From assembly GCA_040753915.1 (NCBI GenBank), contig JBFMDN010000058.1:1-37647 (forward strand): 37,647 nucleotides of DNA, read 5' to 3'. The position numbers and the translations under genes are program-made. Below, in pieces: positions 24,721 through 33,187 of this stretch (within the stretch, counting starts at the first letter, position 1; each line of letters starts with the position of its first letter). The notes beneath the pieces are model-generated. The model was not told where the DNA came from, ran no database searches, and saw only the letters and a program-made list of their open reading frames with translations. This DNA is from JBFMDN01 sp040753915 (GTDB lineage: Bacteria > Desulfobacterota > Desulfomonilia > Desulfomonilales > Desulfomonilaceae).

Positions 24721-24882
24721 TCCCCCAGGTGCGGAAAACTATCATAGCTCGTACATCGCTCACCTTTTCTGCAACCTCCCGATCCGATTCGGGAAACCAG
24801 GGTCCTACGGGTGGGCGGTGCCGGGTTTTTCCTGCCATGGTGTGCTGAAATTCGTACTACGGCTCCACGAACGGGGGAAAAC

Positions 24883-26409
24883 ATGAACGACACAATCTCG
24901 ATATCCAAGAGGACCTTGAAGAGAATCGTGCTGGGTGTGCTCGTGATCATCGCGGCTTTGGGGGGCTATTTTCTCCTGGGCTCAAGATCCGACCACGCAG
25001 CCGTGGAAATGCAGGCTTCTCGATCCGGCAAGGTGGAGGAACCGACAAAGTCCCCGGCTGGTGGTGGGCACGCGCATGGTTTGCCTGCTCGGGTCGAAAC
25101 AACAGGCGAGGGGCCCGTGAGGTACGCTATGTCCGAAGAAGCCAGAATGCTTGCTGAAGTTCAGACAGCGGAAGTGAAGAGAGACAGGGCAGTGAAGAGG
25201 CTGAGGATGGTCGGGATGGTCATCGATGCTGAAACAAGAGTCGCCACGTTGACCGCACGCATCGACGGCCGGCTTGACGAAGTCTTCATCGATTTCACCG
25301 GAGTGAAGGTGCAAAAAGGGGATCCGATGGTCACCATCTGGAGCCCCACACTGATCAAGAGCCAGGTGGAACTGTTCGAGAGCATCAGGAGCGGAGACGC
25401 AGAAAGCGTTATTCGTGGAGCCGAAGAAAAGCTCATGCAGTTCGGAATGACCAGAGAGCAGGTCAAGCGCATTCGAGAGAACAACAAAGCCGAGCTGTAT
25501 GTCACCTTGAGAGCGCCGATCAGTGGCATCGTCATGAAGAAAATGGCGGTCCTGGGTCAGTTCGTGAAGGAAGGCCAGGACATGTTCGTCATCAATGATC
25601 TGTCCCACGTATGGGTAAAGCTCGATGCGTACGAGCCGGACCTGCCCTGGATCAGGTACGGGCAGGAAGTCGCGTTCACCACCCCTGCGTTTCCCGGAAA
25701 GACCTACCGGGGGAGAGTGATCTTCATAGAGCCGGTGCTGGAAATGGAGACCCGTACCGTCAAGGTGCGGGTTGATGCGGAAAACCCGAACTACGAATTG
25801 AAACCCCATATGTTTGTGAATGCAGAGCTTGAAGCCGAGATGGACGAGCAGGGCAGAGTCATCAAGCCTGAATGGGCGGGAAAATACATTTGCCCCTTCG
25901 ACCCCCAAGAAGTGAGCGACGTTCCCGGAACGTGCCCCAGAACGCAGCAGCCCCTGCAGCCGGCCAGTGCATTCGGGTACTCCGGCGTGGAGAATCCGGT
26001 CCTTCCCCTCGTAGTACCCGAAACCGCCGTGTTGTTCACCGGCAAGCGATCTCTGGTCTACGTGGAAGTGCCCAATCAGGATCGGCCCACGTACGAGCAG
26101 AGGGATGTGACTTTGGGGCCGAGAGCAGGGAACAAATACGTGATCTTCGACGGCCTCAAAGAAGGAGATCGAGTCGTGGTCAAGGGGAATTTCGAGATCG
26201 ACAGCTCCGTCCAGATATCGGGCCAACCCAGTATGATGAGCCCACCTGAGCCCCTTGCAAGCACCGAAGAGCCCAGAGAACCCCCTGCGCCCGCGTCTGA
26301 CGCTCATGCGGGGCATGCGACGCCCGAACAAGAGCGGGGAGATCCCGCTCAGAAAGCACCTGAGACCGACCCAGGTCCTCGTTCCGCTCACGGAAAGGAG
26401 GAACACTGA
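24883..26409 (+). CDS. cusB: CusB-type RND efflux membrane fusion protein
   Basis: The periplasmic adaptor of a heavy-metal RND pump, 508 residues. There is one N-terminal membrane anchor (residues ~12-33), a barrel-sandwich domain split by a short helical hairpin (GRLDEVFIDFTGVKVQKGD, then APISGIVMKKMAVLGQFVKEG), beta-barrel and membrane-proximal domains, and a heavy-metal-binding segment (YICPFDPQEVSDVPGTCP) inserted near residue 340. That segment is a degenerate form of the YxCPMHPxxxxxxPGxCPxC motif. The C-terminal tail is rich in Pro, Glu and His. I chose the ATG at 24883 with a GGGGGAAA box over an upstream in-frame start. The stop overlaps the cusA start (TGATG). Confidence 0.88.
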   Translation: MNDTISISKRTLKRIVLGVLVIIAALGGYFLLGSRSDHAAVEMQASRSGKVEEPTKSPAGGGHAHGLPARVETTGEGPVRYAMSEEARMLAEVQTAEVKRDRAVKRLRMVGMVIDAETRVATLTARIDGRLDEVFIDFTGVKVQKGDPMVTIWSPTLIKSQVELFESIRSGDAESVIRGAEEKLMQFGMTREQVKRIRENNKAELYVTLRAPISGIVMKKMAVLGQFVKEGQDMFVINDLSHVWVKLDAYEPDLPWIRYGQEVAFTTPAFPGKTYRGRVIFIEPVLEMETRTVKVRVDAENPNYELKPHMFVNAELEAEMDEQGRVIKPEWAGKYICPFDPQEVSDVPGTCPRTQQPLQPASAFGYSGVENPVLPLVVPETAVLFTGKRSLVYVEVPNQDRPTYEQRDVTLGPRAGNKYVIFDGLKEGDRVVVKGNFEIDSSVQISGQPSMMSPPEPLASTEEPREPPAPASDAHAGHATPEQERGDPAQKAPETDPGPRSAHGKEEH

Positions 26410-29400
26410 TGGCGAATCCCAATAATGAATCCGAGATTGTAGCGCCCACATTGTTCTCCAGAATGATGCGCTTCTGGTTGCACCAAAAGCTCCTGGTGTT
26501 TGTGGGAATACTTGCGATCATTCTCGTTGGCTTGGCGGTTGCCCCGTTTGACTGGGATATTCCACTCTTGCCTCGGAATCCGGTACCTGTTGACGCAATC
26601 CCTGACATCGGAGAGAACCAGCAGATTGTATTCACCGTGTGGGAAGGCCGTTCAGCGAAAAACGTCGAGGATCAGATCACGTATCCACTGACAGTACAGC
26701 TTCTGGGAATTCCCGGCGTGAAGGCCATCAGGAGCTATTCATATTTCGGATTTTCAACTATCTATGTCGTGTTTGAAGAAAACATCGAATTCTACTGGTC
26801 GCGAACCCGCATACTGGAGCGGCTCAACTCGCTCCCACCCGGCATTCTGCCCGCGGATGTCCAGCCCATGTTGGGGCCGGACGCCACAGCGGTAGGACAG
26901 GTATTCTGGTACACCCTGGAAGGAAAAGGGTTTGGCCTGGATGAACTGAGGACCGCGCAGGATTGGTATGTGCGCTACCTGTTACAGTCAGCAAAGGGAG
27001 TCAGTGAAGTCGCTTCGGTCGGTGGCTACGTGAGGGAGTATCAAATTGACGTCAATCCCAACGCACTGAGAGCCCATAGCGTCAGTCTCATGGATGTCTT
27101 TAGCGCTGTGCAGAGGTCCAATATTGACGTGGGAGCTCGTACTATCGAGCTAAACAAAGCCGACTATGTGATCCGCGGGTTAGGCTTCATCAAGTCCGTC
27201 CAGGACCTCGAAAAAGCCGTAGTGAAGGTGAACAACAACATCCCCCTGTACGTCAAGGACGTCGCTACGGTTTCGGAAGGACCGGCATTCAGGCAAGGAG
27301 CACTCGATAAAGGAGGGGCAGAGGCGGTAGGGGGCGTTGTGGTCGTTCGCTTCGCGGAGAACCCGCTCCAGGTCATAAAGAATGTGAAAGAAAGAATTGC
27401 CGAGATTGCCCCGAGCCTACCCAGAAAGACGCTTGCTGACGGGACGGTGTCCCAGATTAAGATCGTGCCATTTTACGACCGCACCCACCTCATCTATGAG
27501 ACTCTTGACACCCTGAAAAGGGCATTGTCCGAGGAAATCCTGGTCACGATTATCATCGTGGTGGTCATGGTAAATCACCTGGTCAGCGCAGCCTTGATTT
27601 CGTTCATTCTGCCCTTGGCCATCCTCTTGACGTTCGTTGCCATGAAATTCATGGGTATCGATGCAAACATTATGGCCCTGTCAGGCATTGCCATTGCTAT
27701 TGGGGTCATGGTGGACATTGGCATCATCCTGACCGAAAACATCTTGAGGCACATCGAGCACGATCCCCCGGAAAAGAGTCGCCTAAAATTGGTCCATGAA
27801 GCAGCGAGCGAGGTCGGCGGTGCGGTCATTACGTCCGCTTCAACCACCATTATCGCCTTTCTTCCTGTGTTCACCTTAACCGGGGCCGAAGGTAAACTGT
27901 TTACGCCTCTGGCATGGACGAAAACGCTTGCGATAACGGCTTCCCTCGTCCTGGCTCTCTCGATTATTCCGCCTCTGGCTCATATCGTCTTTACGAAGAG
28001 GCACTTTCGCACAAAGACGCTGGCAATTGTGTACGGATTGGTTGCCGTCGGCGCGATTTGGATGGGATACGCCCTTTCCTGGTCGATCGGGTTGGGGGTC
28101 TTTATCCTGGCAGCCATCAAGCTCGTTTCCCTGATTCTGCCACCTCATATACGAGAGAAGGCTCCGGCTGCGATGAACATGGTGGCGCTCGGCCTGGTGA
28201 TTCTGCTGCTCACCGAGCACTGGCTCCCACTGGGGCCGGACAAGGGACTGTTGCGGAACCTCATCTTTTGCGCCGGGCTTATTTTCGGGCTTCTGGGTAT
28301 TAGAAAGGTTTTCACCGGCTATTATCGTCAGGCATTGGCGTGGATGCTCGACCACAAGGCAACGTTTCTGACCGTTCCAATCACCTTGATCCTGTTCGGG
28401 CTTCTCATATGGATCGGTTTCGATAGAGTCTTCGGATTCGTTCCCGACACCGCTACACGGATCTTTGGGTGGTCTCCTCCTGCCGCGGCCGTTCAGACCG
28501 GCGCCATGCCCGAGGAAGCAAAGCCGGCGCCAGGCATGGCGGGCATGAGCCGCGGGGTGGACATCGGCAGTAAGGTCGTTTCGGCACAGCCAGGAGACCC
28601 GATCCGAGCGAGCAGCCTGTGGCAGAAGCTCTCGGAGCTCTTTCCCGGTCTGGGCAAAGAGTTCATGCCGGATCTCGAGGAGGGCACCTTCTTGTACATG
28701 CCCACTCTCATGCCGCACGCCTCCATTGGGCAGGCTCTCGACGTGATTCACAGGCAGAATCTTGCGATAAATGCCATTCCCGAGGTTCATTCCGCGGTGG
28801 GGAAGATCGGCCGCGTGGAGAGCGCTCTCGATCCTGCGCCAATCTCGATGATAGAAACCATCGTCAACTTTGTGCCCGAGTACAAGACGGACCCTGCCAC
28901 AGGACACCGCGTTCTCGACCCGGATACCGGCCGACCTATCCGCCAATGGAGACCCGAAATCCAGTCCGTCAACGACATCTGGAATGAAATAGTCAAGGCT
29001 GCTCATCTGCCGGGGACGACCGTAGCTCCGAGGCTCCAGCCCATTGCCGGGAGAGTGGTAATGCTCCAAACGGGCATGCGATCTGCAATGGGTATCAAGA
29101 TAAGAGGAAACAGCCTCGAGGAATTGGAGAAAGTCGGTTTGCAGATGGAGCGCCTGCTGAGAGATGTGCCGTCGATTGAACCGTCGTCCGTGATTGCGGA
29201 CCGTAACATCGGGGTACCCTACCTCGAAATCGATATCAATCGAGAAGCTATCGCCAGATATGGCGTCAATGTGAAGGATGTCAATGATGTCATAGAGATA
29301 GCCATCGGCGGGAGACGAATAACCACCACAGTAGAAGGCCGCGAACGCTATCCTGTGCGAGTGCGCTACGACAGAGAGTTGCGCGATTCAGTAGAGGCGC

Positions 29401-30257
29401 TGGGCGACATTCTCATTCCGGGAGTCAACGGTGTTCACATCCCCATGAAGCTGGTGGCAGACATCAATTACGTCCGAGGGCCCATGGTCATAAAGAGCGA
29501 AAATACATTTCTCGTGAGTTACGTACTGTTCGATAAGAGGCCGGGGATAGCCGAAGTCACCGCAGTGGAGGATGCGGCGAAGTACTTGCAGGCGAAAATC
29601 GAATCCGGCGAGTTAAAGCTCCCCGAGAATACTTCATATAAATTTACGGGCTCATACGAAAACCAGATAAGGTCCGAGAAAACCCTTATGATAGTGGTCC
29701 CCGCTACCCTGCTACTGGTTTTCTTAATCCTGTATTTCCAGTTCCGATCCGTACCGACCTCCCTGAACGTGTTTTCCGGAATCTTCGTGGCATGGTCGGG
29801 CGGGTTCCTGCTAATTTGGCTGTACTCTCAATCCTGGTTCCTTGATTTTGACGTGTTCGGCGTGCACATGAGGCATTTGTTTCAGGTCAGACCGTACAAC
29901 TTGAGTGTTGCGGTGTGGGTCGGTTTTCTCGCGCTTTTCGGTATTGCCACAAACGACGGGGTCATTTACTCAACCTATCTGAACCAGGTGTTTGCACAGC
30001 ACAAATTCAAGTCTATCAAAGAGATCAGAGAAGCTACAGTTGAAGCAGGCCTGAAACGAATCAGACCCGCGCTCATGACTTCAGCGACTGCCATCCTTGC
30101 TCTGATCCCGGTTCTCACCTCGCAGGGTCGAGGCGCGGACGTGATGGTACCAATGGCTTTGCCCATTGTCGGCGGAATGTTTCTGGACCTCATTACGGTC
30201 TTTGTTGTGCCGACCATCTACTGTTTGGAAAAGGAGATTGAATTCAGACGAAGGTAA
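26409..30257 (+). CDS. cusA: CusA/CzcA-type RND efflux transporter with extra membrane insertion
   Basis: A 1282-residue inner-membrane RND pump that should export metal ions across both membranes with CusB and an outer-membrane channel. It shows the family N-terminus (NPVPVDAIPDIGENQQIVFT), TM4 and porter motifs, and the C-terminal GIATNDGVIYSTYLNQVF. It is about 240 residues longer than E. coli CusA. The extra length lies at roughly residues 525-750, between the sixth membrane segment and the second porter loop (GKEFMPDLEEGTFLYMPT), and holds several more hydrophobic segments and a Met/Pro-rich loop. Of the three Cu-binding methionines of E. coli CusA, only one (VVMLQTGMRS) appears kept by my by-eye alignment, so the substrate is uncertain. 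No outer-membrane subunit gene is nearby. Confidence 0.88.
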   Translation: MANPNNESEIVAPTLFSRMMRFWLHQKLLVFVGILAIILVGLAVAPFDWDIPLLPRNPVPVDAIPDIGENQQIVFTVWEGRSAKNVEDQITYPLTVQLLGIPGVKAIRSYSYFGFSTIYVVFEENIEFYWSRTRILERLNSLPPGILPADVQPMLGPDATAVGQVFWYTLEGKGFGLDELRTAQDWYVRYLLQSAKGVSEVASVGGYVREYQIDVNPNALRAHSVSLMDVFSAVQRSNIDVGARTIELNKADYVIRGLGFIKSVQDLEKAVVKVNNNIPLYVKDVATVSEGPAFRQGALDKGGAEAVGGVVVVRFAENPLQVIKNVKERIAEIAPSLPRKTLADGTVSQIKIVPFYDRTHLIYETLDTLKRALSEEILVTIIIVVVMVNHLVSAALISFILPLAILLTFVAMKFMGIDANIMALSGIAIAIGVMVDIGIILTENILRHIEHDPPEKSRLKLVHEAASEVGGAVITSASTTIIAFLPVFTLTGAEGKLFTPLAWTKTLAITASLVLALSIIPPLAHIVFTKRHFRTKTLAIVYGLVAVGAIWMGYALSWSIGLGVFILAAIKLVSLILPPHIREKAPAAMNMVALGLVILLLTEHWLPLGPDKGLLRNLIFCAGLIFGLLGIRKVFTGYYRQALAWMLDHKATFLTVPITLILFGLLIWIGFDRVFGFVPDTATRIFGWSPPAAAVQTGAMPEEAKPAPGMAGMSRGVDIGSKVVSAQPGDPIRASSLWQKLSELFPGLGKEFMPDLEEGTFLYMPTLMPHASIGQALDVIHRQNLAINAIPEVHSAVGKIGRVESALDPAPISMIETIVNFVPEYKTDPATGHRVLDPDTGRPIRQWRPEIQSVNDIWNEIVKAAHLPGTTVAPRLQPIAGRVVMLQTGMRSAMGIKIRGNSLEELEKVGLQMERLLRDVPSIEPSSVIADRNIGVPYLEIDINREAIARYGVNVKDVNDVIEIAIGGRRITTTVEGRERYPVRVRYDRELRDSVEALGDILIPGVNGVHIPMKLVADINYVRGPMVIKSENTFLVSYVLFDKRPGIAEVTAVEDAAKYLQAKIESGELKLPENTSYKFTGSYENQIRSEKTLMIVVPATLLLVFLILYFQFRSVPTSLNVFSGIFVAWSGGFLLIWLYSQSWFLDFDVFGVHMRHLFQVRPYNLSVAVWVGFLALFGIATNDGVIYSTYLNQVFAQHKFKSIKEIREATVEAGLKRIRPALMTSATAILALIPVLTSQGRGADVMVPMALPIVGGMFLDLITVFVVPTIYCLEKEIEFRRR

Positions 30258-30261
30258 CCAA

Positions 30262-30288
30262 TGGGGTCAGGTCTTGTCTTTTGATGTT
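30262..30288 (+). repeat. Short dispersed repeat after the cusA stop
   Basis: The 27 bases start TGGGGTCAGG and end TTTGATGTT, five bases after the cusA stop. They match 21 of 27 bases at 20003-20029 and include the 20-base unit related to 14121-14140. Confidence 0.5.
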
Positions 30289-30326
30289 GCCGGCCCCGAT
30301 GCCTTGACCATAGCGGTTGCCAATAA

Positions 30327-30780
30327 TATAGTAACCGGCATGAACATTAACGCCTAAGCGAAGTAAGGTACTAGGGTTCTCAGGGAAGCAGGATTCCCCT
30401 GAAAACGGTTGAATCTCCGGAACAGGCTGTCCTTGAGGTCCGTCACAAGCCCGAAGAAGCGGTTGTGTGAACCCCATTTGCGGGTTTCCTTCCAGATATG
30501 CTCACCTCCGTTGGGCTTGACGGAGTATTTCGGCGGGATACGGCCCCCTGACCAATCCCTTGACACCACGCTGGCGGAACGTGAAAATCCAGTCCTGCAG
30601 GGTCCCGCGCCCCTCTCCCACAATTTGAGCCGCGCTGCGTTCTCCCATTGCCTCGGACACAAGGAGTAGCCCTTGAATCCGAGATACCGTGTCCAAATCC
30701 TTGCCGTCTCGTGCCCGCTGAAACGCGATGATCAGTTGCTCACACTGTGCTTCGGCAAGTCTCAGACCCGGTCGCGGCAT
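30327..30780 (-). mobile_element. Internally deleted IS630-family element
   Basis: An intact start (ATG at 30780 with a GGGAGG box) encodes 92 residues (to 30502) that match the N-terminal helix-turn-helix region of IS630 transposases (LDTVSRIQGLLLVSEAMGERSAAQI split over the region, then RQRGVKGLVRG). In another frame the end of such a transposase follows (KWGSHNRFFGLVTDLKD and SLRTLVPYFA, stop at 30354). The central DDE catalytic domain is missing, so the element cannot move by itself. The 3' end (30327-30410) resembles 32346-32425. Confidence 0.7.
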
Positions 30781-30868
30781 GTCAATGCCTCCCCATGGGA
30801 TTAGCGAGCACTTTCATAGCATAAAGATGACTCTTCGTCGCGTACTTCACCGCGTAATCTTATGCCGT

Positions 30869-31114
30869 TCACCATAATTCGTGCTGCTCTTCAGGCGGAA
30901 CCGGTTCCCATCCTTTTGGGGCGGGCATTCCAACGAGATAACGATCTTTCACCCTGGATTCCGCCACTTCCTCCGCAGGGCCGCCTGCGGGACCTAGAAG
31001 ATCAGCAACGACCCGTTTTTTCAATTCTTCTCGAATCCCGTTCGGAGAAGGTGGCTGGAGGACTTGAGGAATGATCGGCGATCCTTTCGCCTGGGCAAGC
31101 GATGATGAACGCAT
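30869..31114 (-). pseudogene. N-terminal fragment of a large helicase-like defence protein
   Basis: An 81-codon frame with the segment GIREELKKRVVADLLGPAGG, then VKDRYLVGMPAPKG and a PPEEQHEL end. This matches from memory the first ~60 residues of large helicases in DISARM-like loci (DLxGP, then RDRYLVGxLAP). It stops abruptly after LW, so only the N-terminus remains. There is no clear ribosome box at the first Met (31114). It follows hepT on the same strand. The family call is tentative. Confidence 0.4.
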
Positions 31115-31125
31115 GCCATCGGAAG

Positions 31126-31473
31126 TTACTGGCACGGCTCCGGTTTGAGGACGCCTTCCAGGATCTGGATCAGCGGAGGAAGCGAGACCGTCGTTGTATA
31201 CCATACTACATCCAGGTCGATCTCAAAGTACGCATGAACGAGGCGGTTGCGCATGCCGAGGATGGATTTCCACGGAATGGCCGGCAGAGCATCCCTGCCC
31301 TCGTTTGAAATGTTTGCCGCTGCTTCTCCTATTATTTCAATACATTTCATCAGGGCCAGCGTAAGCAATCGATCTGCGTCGAGCCTATCTCTTGTTTTTC
31401 CCTCGGCAAAGCAAACAGCCTCACGAGCAGCATCCAGCATATGCCTCAGCCGAACGTTGTCATCCTTTTGCAT
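31126..31473 (-). CDS. hepT: HepT-like HEPN toxin (DUF86)
   Basis: A 115-residue helical HEPN protein of the DUF86 group. The RNase motif RNRLVHAY (R75, H80, Y82) follows the RxxxxHxY pattern of HepT toxins, which cleave RNA or tRNA. MntA partners inactivate HepT by adding AMP to the Tyr of this motif. The start overlaps the mntA gene by 14 bases, the usual operon layout. All motif residues are intact, so the toxin may be functional even though the surrounding genes are broken. Confidence 0.88.
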   Translation of the reverse strand: MQKDDNVRLRHMLDAAREAVCFAEGKTRDRLDADRLLTLALMKCIEIIGEAAANISNEGRDALPAIPWKSILGMRNRLVHAYFEIDLDVVWYTTTVSLPPLIQILEGVLKPEPCQ

Positions 31474-31768
31474 ACTGCACCTCTGCCTCTGCCATTACCT
31501 CATGCCTGAAATACCGGCTCAACTCGTGAGGTGTCCGAAGATCCACCTTGCAGCCGCCAAGGAAGTCTGATAATTCCGCCTCCATGTCAGCAAGCTCAAA
31601 ATAGCCTGGAGTAGCCCCTTCCTCAAACTCAACCAAAAAGTCTATGTCGCTATCCGGCCCGAAATCGTCCCGCAGGTACGACCCGAAAATGGACAGTTTC
31701 CGGATGTGATGCTTTCGACAGAACTCTGCTATTAAATCCTTAGGGATGTCGGGACGCTGTCTGTCCAT
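31460..31768 (-). CDS. mntA: MntA-like nucleotidyltransferase antitoxin
   Basis: A 102-residue minimal nucleotidyltransferase with the GSYLRDDFGPDSDID motif: G29-S30, then D41 and D43 of the GSx10DxD active site. MntA antitoxins transfer AMP to a Tyr of HepT and so neutralise it. I placed the start at 31768 where a GGAGGG box is present; the frame is open for 15 more codons. It overlaps hepT downstream. Confidence 0.88.
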   Translation of the reverse strand: MDRQRPDIPKDLIAEFCRKHHIRKLSIFGSYLRDDFGPDSDIDFLVEFEEGATPGYFELADMEAELSDFLGGCKVDLRTPHELSRYFRHEVMAEAEVQYAKG

Positions 31769-31902
31769 GGAATCCCTCCGTGTTTCTTGATTTGCGGCAA
31801 GCGCCGTGCTCAAAATGACATAGTTATAGTACCATCGTCTCTTTTTTTTCGCTTCTTGTTTCCGGATGCCTTGGTTTTTTTAGAGCTGTTTTCGTAAAGC
31901 CC

Positions 31903-32019
31903 CTATGCAACCTCTTCCTTGTACCGCTCGTGGTTCAGGGCAAGCAGCCTGTCCAGGACCTCTCTCCGTACCGCCTCGCGTATAGTAAAGGGAATTCCCT
32001 GCTTAGTAGAAGATTTCAT
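31903..32019 (-). pseudogene. C-terminal tail of a DNA methylase-like protein
   Basis: A 38-codon frame ending VLDRLLALNHERYKEEVA and a TAG stop. LLALNxxRxxEE is, as I remember it, a common C-terminal motif of Eco57I-type adenine methylases and of methylases in restriction or DISARM-like loci. Upstream (beyond 32019) the sequence turns into the hairpin-array repeat, so the rest of the gene is gone. The visible ATG is probably internal. It lies upstream of mntA/hepT on the same strand. Confidence 0.4.
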
Positions 32020-32345
32020 AATTACGGTCACGCATTCTGCCACTACTCAGTCGGGGATTTGCGCTCTGAAGGAGCGCACCTTCAGTAGTCCCGCTGCCGC
32101 TGGATTCGGCGCGGCACAACCACGAACCGACCCTCAAAGGGTCAACCAAGAGGTTTGCTATTGCCTGGTATCGGCATCGACCATGACTGAGGCGGCTCTC
32201 GGCCATTTCAATGGGGGACCTCTCCAGGGTCCTCGCCCGTTTGTTTTCTCGTTCCGTGGGTTGAAATCCCGCGTCCCGCAGGACTACTCATGGTATACCC
32301 CTTCGTGGCATGAAACAATCAATGATCACCATCATTCCTCTTCTT
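32020..32345. repeat. Hairpin-array repeat, copy 2
   Basis: A diverged copy of the element at 3738-4050 in the same orientation. Conserved hairpins include GCGCTCTGAAGGAGCGC (32061-32077), GACCCT/AGGGTC near 32118-32134, TGCCT...GGCA near 32162-32176, GGACC/GGTCC near 32215-32232, and GGG/CCC near 32258-32270. The second hairpin of copy 1 is lost here. The element joins directly to the methylase remnant on its left and to an IS630 end on its right. Confidence 0.7.
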
Positions 32346-32480
32346 ATAGTAACCGGCATAAACATTAACGCCTAAAGGAAGTAACGTACCGGGGGGGCGG
32401 CGGAGCAGGATTTCCCTGAAAAATGTGAGACAAGCTGCGAACAATTTTGGGCTGGAATTTGGTCCCACCAGGCCCCTGAT
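32346..32480 (-). mobile_element. Terminal remnant of an IS630-like element
   Basis: Bases 32346-32425 resemble the end of the IS630 derivative at 30327-30410 (shared ATAGTAACCGGCAT and ACATTAACGCCTAA). In the minus frame it encodes a degraded transposase end (HFSGKSC). No transposase remains. The right border is uncertain. Confidence 0.5.
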
Positions 32481-32606
32481 CCTTGGACTCTGGCTCCTTT
32501 CGGGGTAGATCGGACCGACCAATGATTTACGGGTCCGAGAAGTGGTCTGAAAAGGAAAAACCGCCACGCTGGGACAGCCAACATGACGGTATCATAGTTC
32601 TTTCCG

Positions 32607-32683
32607 TGGTCGGGGCGACTGGATTTGAACCAGCGACCACCTGAACCCCATTCAGGTACGCTACCAGACTGCGCTACGCCCCG
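32607..32683 (-). tRNA. tRNA-Pro (anticodon GGG)
   Basis: A 77-base tRNA with the acceptor stem CGGGGCG/CGCCCCG, including the C1-G72 pair typical of bacterial tRNA-Pro. The anticodon stem CCTGA/TCAGG holds the loop ATGGGGT with anticodon GGG. The T-arm reads TTCAAATC, the discriminator is A, and the CCA end is encoded. It reads proline codon CCC. It sits at the border between the repeat-rich region and housekeeping genes, and tRNA genes are common integration sites, but I see no attachment-site duplication. Confidence 0.95.
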
Positions 32684-32839
32684 TCCAAGCCATTAATGTA
32701 GCGCACCGCCCATCCGATGTCAACCGCTAAGAGATCCTTAGGATATTATCCTTGCCAAATCAAGGTGATATGTGATATCCTTCAATCGCTGTCACGGCTC
32801 CGAAGCCACAGCGCGACACCCGAAACTCCGGAGATCCGC

Positions 32840-33187
32840 ATGAAACGACTCGTCTTAGCAGCTCTACTGTGCTTCGGTTTCCTCGCAAGCCATGCGTCTG
32901 TATCCGCGTGGCAATCGAACTCTATCAAGGTGAATCCCCACGGTGTGGACTACCCGCTGATTCGACCCGTACCGTATCCAGCGACCGACACAGATCCGTA
33001 CGAGCGCAGTTTCGGAATCAGACGATGGCTCAACTTCGCCGGCTCGGAGATCGACGACTACAAGAAAACCTATGCTGAATCCCAGAAATGGTTCGACCTG
33101 TACGGCGGATACGGGGTGCTCGGCCACGGCGAGGAGGTGTTCACAAACGCCGCAGCAGCCTGGCGCAGGTACCACCGGGGCCGTTAA
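32840..33187 (+). CDS. Small secreted protein of unknown function
   Basis: A 115-residue protein with a signal peptide (MKRLVLAALLCFGFLASHAS, cleavage likely after VSA). The mature part is rich in Tyr and Trp (SFGIRRWLNFAGSEIDDYKKTY). I do not recognise it. I chose the ATG at 32840 with a GGAG box and a proper signal peptide; the frame is open further upstream. Its TAA stop interlocks with the plsB stop on the other strand (33184-33187), so the two genes converge without any spacer. Confidence 0.7.
   Translation: MKRLVLAALLCFGFLASHASVSAWQSNSIKVNPHGVDYPLIRPVPYPATDTDPYERSFGIRRWLNFAGSEIDDYKKTYAESQKWFDLYGGYGVLGHGEEVFTNAAAAWRRYHRGR

Noticed and set aside
24982..26451. 489-codon minus-strand frame opposite cusB
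   Set aside because: CusB motifs, ribosome box and coupling to cusA are on the other strand; the frame has no domain features.
27876..29069. 397-codon minus-strand frame inside cusA
   Set aside because: It is antisense to the conserved RND transporter and has no start signal or known motif.
32607..32683. tRNA-Pro as an integration site for a genomic island
   Set aside because: I see no repeated tRNA 3' end and no integrase gene in the window.
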